Below are positions 60,548 through 64,000 of a stretch of DNA of 64,000 nucleotides, one piece after another. Both the position numbers and the translations under genes were made by a program. Below the pieces are notes generated by a model. The model searched no databases and was not told the DNA's origin. It worked only from the letters and a program-made list of their open reading frames with translations. The number at the start of each line of letters is the position of its first letter. Within the stretch, counting starts at the first letter, position 1. The DNA is from Clostridia bacterium (GTDB lineage: Bacteria > Bacillota > Clostridia > UMGS1840): NCBI GenBank assembly GCA_017936745.1, contig JAGBEY010000006.1, forward strand, positions 1 through 64,000. The letters are read 5' to 3'.

Positions 60548-61591
60548 ATGAAAACAAGCATTGTAATTTCTATGAAAAAAATATGGAAAGTAACAGGATT
60601 TTTTTGCCTGTGTGTTATCTTTCTGATTGTCACAATCAAGGGACATCTTCCCGGCCGGCTGTTTCGGGCAATGACAAAAGAACTGATTACCGCACCGCAC
60701 GATACTTTGTTCAATCCAAAATCTGTTTTTTCTCTTGGTCTTATGCAAACAGTATATGCACAGATGCCCACTCCGCCCAAGGAAATTGAACAGAAACCCA
60801 CGCCGGTGGAGCTTGTTCCTCTGTCAACCCCTGCTCCCTCTCCGGATGCAGTTCCAGCCTCCCGCGATTTTTCCAATCAAAAATCTGAAGCCACCGTACA
60901 AAATATTATCGTAAAAAATCATGCAGGAAAATCCTTTCAGACAGAAGAACTGTTGAAAAAACCGCTTCCTTATGATGCAACCACAGGAGGATACAAGGTT
61001 CTTGTCGTACATACCCATACCACCGAAAGCTATTTCCCCACCGACCGTAGTAATGATGAAACCCAAAATATGATTCAGGTGGGGAAGGAATTTTCTGCCG
61101 TGTTGGAGCAAAATGGCATTAAAACACTGCACATTACCAAGGTGCATGATGTGCCGTATACCACTTCCTACAAAAAAAGTCTGGAAAGCGTCACCGCTGC
61201 ATTGGCAGAGCATCCCACTATTGAAGTGGTAATTGACCTGCACCGTGACGCCTTATATAACGAAGCGGGCGAAAAAGTGAAACCATTAGCCACAATCAAC
61301 GGGGAAGCCGTAGCACAGGTTATGCTGGTAACCGGTACAGAGCAAGGCGGTCTCCCCCATCCGAACTGGGCAGATAACCTTGCCTTTGCCGTCAAAGTAC
61401 AAAGGGAATTGCTGACTCACTATCCCAATCTCGCAAGACCCGTAGATTTACGAAAAGAACGGTTTAACACCCATACCACAAAAAATTCGGTCATTTTTGA
61501 AATCGGTGCAAACGGAAACACCCTTTCGGAGGCAATCGCAGGGGCAAAACTGGCAGCACAATCGGTTGCGAATGTACTGAACAAAAACTAA
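60548..61591 (+). CDS. spoIIP: Stage II sporulation protein P
   Basis: 347 residues from the ATG at 60548 (AAAGGAGG nine bases before), not the earlier ATG at 60527 that lies before that site. N-terminal membrane anchor (VTGFFCLCVIFLIVTI), Pro-rich linker (PTPVELVPLSTPAPSPDAVP), catalytic domain with VLVVHTHTTESYFPTDRS, VVIDLHRDAL and NTHTTKNSVIFEIGANGNT. SpoIIP is an amidase/endopeptidase that, with SpoIID and SpoIIM, drives engulfment. Converges on gpr end to end (1 bp apart). Confidence 0.93.
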   Translation: MKTSIVISMKKIWKVTGFFCLCVIFLIVTIKGHLPGRLFRAMTKELITAPHDTLFNPKSVFSLGLMQTVYAQMPTPPKEIEQKPTPVELVPLSTPAPSPDAVPASRDFSNQKSEATVQNIIVKNHAGKSFQTEELLKKPLPYDATTGGYKVLVVHTHTTESYFPTDRSNDETQNMIQVGKEFSAVLEQNGIKTLHITKVHDVPYTTSYKKSLESVTAALAEHPTIEVVIDLHRDALYNEAGEKVKPLATINGEAVAQVMLVTGTEQGGLPHPNWADNLAFAVKVQRELLTHYPNLARPVDLRKERFNTHTTKNSVIFEIGANGNTLSEAIAGAKLAAQSVANVLNKN

Positions 61592-62497
61592 TCAGGAAAC
61601 AAAATTTTCAGCATAGGAAAGGTCGATATTCCGATGGAGTGCCAGATTGATTCCCCCTGCCACCGCTCTTGCCGATTTGGCAATCAGATTATCAATATCC
61701 TTGGGACTCACAAACAGCTTGGTGTCCACGTGCTGCATCATTCCCGAAATCATTTGGTCGGCATCCTTCAGGCTATGATTTGCCTCAAAAAAACCGGTCA
61801 GTGCGGAATGGACAATGGCATGGGAATCTACCACAGTGGGTATCCCAACGGCAATCACGGGGACTCCCAGTGTTTCCCGGTTCAGCCCATCTCTGCGGTT
61901 TCCCACACCTGATCCGGGATGGATTCCCGTGTCGGTAAGTTGAACGGTGGTGAACATTCGTCCCGGTGTTGCCGCACACAGTGCATCAACGGCAATCACC
62001 ACCGAGGGCTGATAGCGTTCCACTACCCCTTTCACAATTTCCACAGTTTCCAGCCCTGTAACGCCCATAACACCGGGAGAAACTGCTCCCACTGCCCGAA
62101 AATCGGAGTTTCCGTCTGTGTTGAGATATTCCATAATATGATTGGTTACCATAATTCTGTCCAACACACAAGGGCCTAATGCATCCGGCGTGATGTTTCG
62201 GTTTCCCAATCCAACCACCAGAATTTTATCAAAAGAGGCAGGCAAAAGCTTCCCAAGCATTTTGGCAAGAAGATTGGCATTTTGCTCCAGCTTTTCCGGC
62301 TCAGTTTCAAAAAAACTGTCAGTTTCCATGGTGATAAACTTCCCCATGGGCTTTCCAACCAAATCGGAGGCTTCCTGACTGGTAATCTCTATCTCGGTAA
62401 CTGCAACCCCGTTATAATTGGTCTGTGCCTGAGTAATTCCCTCGTGCTGATGAGTGTAAACACTTTCTAAAGCAAGATCTGTTCGGATTGAAAGCAT
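61592..62497 (-). CDS. gpr: Germination protease (GPR)
   Basis: 301 residues. A short N-terminal zymogen segment MLSIRTDLALE, then SFFETEPEKLEQNANLLAKM, VVGLGNRNITPDALGPCVLD, VSPGVMGVTGLETVEIV, VIAVDALCAATPGRMFTTVQ, DTGIHPGSGVGNRRDGLNRETLG, IPTVVDSHAIVHSAL. Degrades small acid-soluble spore proteins in germination. The conserved Asp residues of this aspartate-type protease family are present. Confidence 0.95.
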   Translation of the reverse strand: MLSIRTDLALESVYTHQHEGITQAQTNYNGVAVTEIEITSQEASDLVGKPMGKFITMETDSFFETEPEKLEQNANLLAKMLGKLLPASFDKILVVGLGNRNITPDALGPCVLDRIMVTNHIMEYLNTDGNSDFRAVGAVSPGVMGVTGLETVEIVKGVVERYQPSVVIAVDALCAATPGRMFTTVQLTDTGIHPGSGVGNRRDGLNRETLGVPVIAVGIPTVVDSHAIVHSALTGFFEANHSLKDADQMISGMMQHVDTKLFVSPKDIDNLIAKSARAVAGGINLALHRNIDLSYAENFVS

Positions 62498-62582
62498 ATT
62501 GAATCTCCTATTCTGAACTCATATTTACTGTTAGTATGAACCAAAAACGAAAAAATATAATTTTACAGATCAATTGTTTATA

Positions 62583-62615
62583 AAAAAAGCTATGACCGGA
62601 GTCATAGCTTTTTGT
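62583..62615 (-). terminator. Terminator of the corrinoid-protein gene
   Basis: AAAGCTATGAC-CGGA-GTCATAGCTTT, T-run on the minus strand, next to the stop at 62620. Confidence 0.88.
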
Positions 62616-62619
62616 TTTC

Positions 62620-63255
62620 TTATTTGATACAGGATTTGAGGGCTATCTCGGAGCAGGTTGCTGCATCGGGAGTATAATAATCAGCAGTGATTTGGTCACA
62701 AAATTCCTGAGTAACGGGAGCACCGCCAATCATAATGGTAACTTTGTCTCGGATTCCTTTCTCCGTGGCTTTTATAATGACATTTTTCATTTCGTTCATC
62801 GTGGTGGTCAATAATGCAGAGCAACAAATGACGGTGGCTTGATGCTCGATGGCTTTCTCTACAAAAGTGTCTGCAGTGACATCCGTACCCAAATCAAATA
62901 CCGCCAGACCTTTTGCCTCCAGCATCATTTTACAGATGTTTTTTCCGATGTCGTGTAAATCACCCTTAACCGTACCAATCACAGCTGTTCCCTTATTTGT
63001 AACACCTGTGGAAACTAAGAGAGGACGAAGCAATTCCACACCCGCATTCATGGCTCTTGCAGCCATCATCACTTCCGGAATAAACACTTCGTTTTTCTTG
63101 AATTTTTCGCCGATAATTTCCATTCCCTTGAGCAAACCGTCCTCTAAAATGGAATCAGGTGCAATCCCCTCAGAAATGGCTTGTTCCACCAGTTCTTTCA
63201 CTTTGGGAACACGTCCTCTTTGCAGGATTTGTGTCAATTCTTGTAATACGTTCAT
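62620..63255 (-). CDS. Methyltransferase-associated corrinoid protein
   Basis: 211 residues from the ATG at 63255 (AAGGAG). N-terminal four-helix cap (LQELTQILQRGRVPKVKELV, PEVMMAARAMNAGVELLRPL), then a B12-binding Rossmann domain with VKGDLHDIGKNICKMMLEA (DxHxxG, histidine to cobalt) and TIMIGGAPVTQEFCDQI. Carries a methyl-corrinoid between a substrate-specific methyltransferase (MtaB/MtbB/MttB type) and a methyl acceptor. No partner methyltransferase adjoins it. Confidence 0.92.
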   Translation of the reverse strand: MNVLQELTQILQRGRVPKVKELVEQAISEGIAPDSILEDGLLKGMEIIGEKFKKNEVFIPEVMMAARAMNAGVELLRPLLVSTGVTNKGTAVIGTVKGDLHDIGKNICKMMLEAKGLAVFDLGTDVTADTFVEKAIEHQATVICCSALLTTTMNEMKNVIIKATEKGIRDKVTIMIGGAPVTQEFCDQITADYYTPDAATCSEIALKSCIK

Positions 63256-63332
63256 AAAAGAGACTCCTTTCACTGCCTATGGAAACCCTTGCATGCTTTC
63301 GCAGCATTTCGCTGATAACCGGCAGCTTGTTC

Positions 63333-63407
63333 TGGCACCCCTGACCGGAATCGAACCGATGACTAGTCCTTAGGAGGGACTCGTTATATCCACTTAACTA
63401 CAGGGGC
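63333..63407 (-). tRNA. tRNA-Arg(CCU)
   Basis: Minus strand GCCCCTG.. to CAGGGGT-G-CCA with CCA encoded (a G-T pair at the first acceptor position). Anticodon stem AGTCC/GGACT, loop CTCCTAA, anticodon CCT. T-arm CGGTTCGATTCCG. 75 nt. Confidence 0.9.
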
Positions 63408-63468
63408 AAAATATAGAAATGTAAAAAAGGAACAGACCGTAAAAATTGAATTTTCAGACGAATACAAT

Positions 63469-63500
63469 CCGTGACAATCTAACGGCTTAGACTGTCACGG
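63469..63500. other. Long hairpin 3' of argH
   Basis: CCGTGACA..TGTCACGG encloses TCTAA-CGGC-TTAGA, a 13-bp stem with one mismatch. It lies 29 bp after the argH stop (minus strand). No T-run follows, so it may be a processing or stability element instead of a strong terminator. Confidence 0.5.
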
Positions 63501-63529
63501 TAAATTTTGTTATTTCTGTATCCTTATTG

Positions 63530-64000
63530 TTACAAACTATTCAAAAAATCCTTCGCATTTTCAATGGCAACAGCCAACGCTTTGGGAGACGGACCGCCGT
63601 AAACATTTCGTTCGTTGACACAGGTTTCCAAAGAAATTGCAGTGTAATAATCTTCTTCAATTACATCAGAAAAGTCTTTCAATTTGGTGAGCGGAATGTC
63701 TTCCAGTGCAATTTTTTCACCAATACAATAGCTCACCATTTCCCCAATCACTTTATGAGCATCCCGGAAAGGCATCCCTTTTTTTACCAGGTAATCTGCT
63801 GCATCGGTAGCATTGGTAAAGCCACCCTTTGCACCGTTTCTCATTTTTTCGTGATTTACAGTCATGGTGTCTATCATTTTTGCAAAGATGGGTAAGCACA
63901 TTTTCACCGTGTCATACGCGTCAAATAAAGCTTCCTTATCTTCCTGCATATCTTTGTTATATGCCAAAGGAATCCCTTTTAAAATCGTTAAAATGGTAAT
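63530..64000 (-). CDS. argH: Argininosuccinate lyase, C-terminal part (partial)
   Basis: The frame runs off the right edge. Visible: ITILKGIPLAYNKDMQEDKEALFDAYD (the substrate-binding region after the GSS loop), then TNATDAADYLVKKGMPFRDAHKVIGEMVSYC and the C-terminal FSDVIEEDYYTAISLETCVN. Cleaves argininosuccinate to arginine and fumarate. About the last 155 residues are in the window. Confidence 0.93.
   Translation of the reverse strand: MTILTILKGIPLAYNKDMQEDKEALFDAYDTVKMCLPIFAKMIDTMTVNHEKMRNGAKGGFTNATDAADYLVKKGMPFRDAHKVIGEMVSYCIGEKIALEDIPLTKLKDFSDVIEEDYYTAISLETCVNERNVYGGPSPKALAVAIENAKDFLNSL

Overview
The window comes from a spore-forming, low-GC Clostridia-type Firmicute. sigK, spoIVA, spoIIP and gpr are all present, the Shine-Dalgarno sequences are strong AGGAGG-like ones, and several promoters fit TTGACA-17 bp-TATAAT. 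The genome looks like an uncultured, probably gut-associated, member. Most of the sequence is ordinary chromosome, broken by two mosaic mobile regions.

Region 1 (1-8.8 kb) is mobile and patchwork. An alkaline phosphatase gene is cut at about 1386 and runs in frame into a mobile-element protein, followed by an ArdA-like antirestriction gene that abuts a surface-protein fragment. A compact mobilizable element comes next: small membrane protein, RepA-type ATPase, a candidate oriT inverted repeat, MobC, MOBP-type relaxase and large serine recombinase. It ends beside a complete tRNA-Leu(UAG), and a second tRNA-Leu survives only as its 5' half about 120 bp away.

Region 2 (8.9-16.5 kb) holds chromosomal genes: sigK, a PstS-like protein, sfsA, a small membrane protein with a TetR-type regulator, a T-box-controlled solitary trpB, hemolysin III, a corrinoid adenosyltransferase, and a small gene broken by one in-frame TAG.

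Region 3 (16.6-23.3 kb) is the most notable. A serine-recombinase remnant and two conjugative-element gene fragments abut a prophage remnant carrying a diversity-generating retroelement (DGR). Its parts lie in the order variable protein with VR, Avd-like accessory protein, template repeat TR, reverse transcriptase. Over 106 bp, 16 of 17 VR/TR differences fall on TR adenines. A phage tail-associated protein and a lysis cassette (XhlA-like protein, NlpC/P60 endolysin, holin) follow, up to the 3' end of the tmRNA gene, a common prophage attachment site. The variable protein has lost its N-terminus at a junction near 18070.

Region 4 (23.4-49.6 kb), nearly all on the minus strand, holds smpB, rpsF-ssb-rpsR, a secreted metalloprotease, asd-dapA-dapB with a stand-alone ACT protein, eutS-eutP-metY, spoIVA, a DUF5693 membrane protein, fucU, a ZIP transporter, a glycosyltransferase/acyltransferase/bifunctional fucokinase-GDP-fucose pyrophosphorylase operon, secDF, a HIT protein, alaS and an unrecognised membrane protein. 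Region 5 (49.6-64 kb) has a zinc-ribbon protein, an rRNA methyltransferase, a triple ~107-bp structured repeat, relA, recJ, then rsmD-coaD, a coiled-coil protein, paaK, uvrC, spoIIP converging on gpr, a corrinoid protein, tRNA-Arg(CCU) and the C-terminus of argH.

Four gene-in-gene junctions (about 1386, 2480, 17565 and 18070) all join mobile-element sequence to something else. They may be real deletions and recombinations or assembly chimeras; the sequence alone cannot decide.
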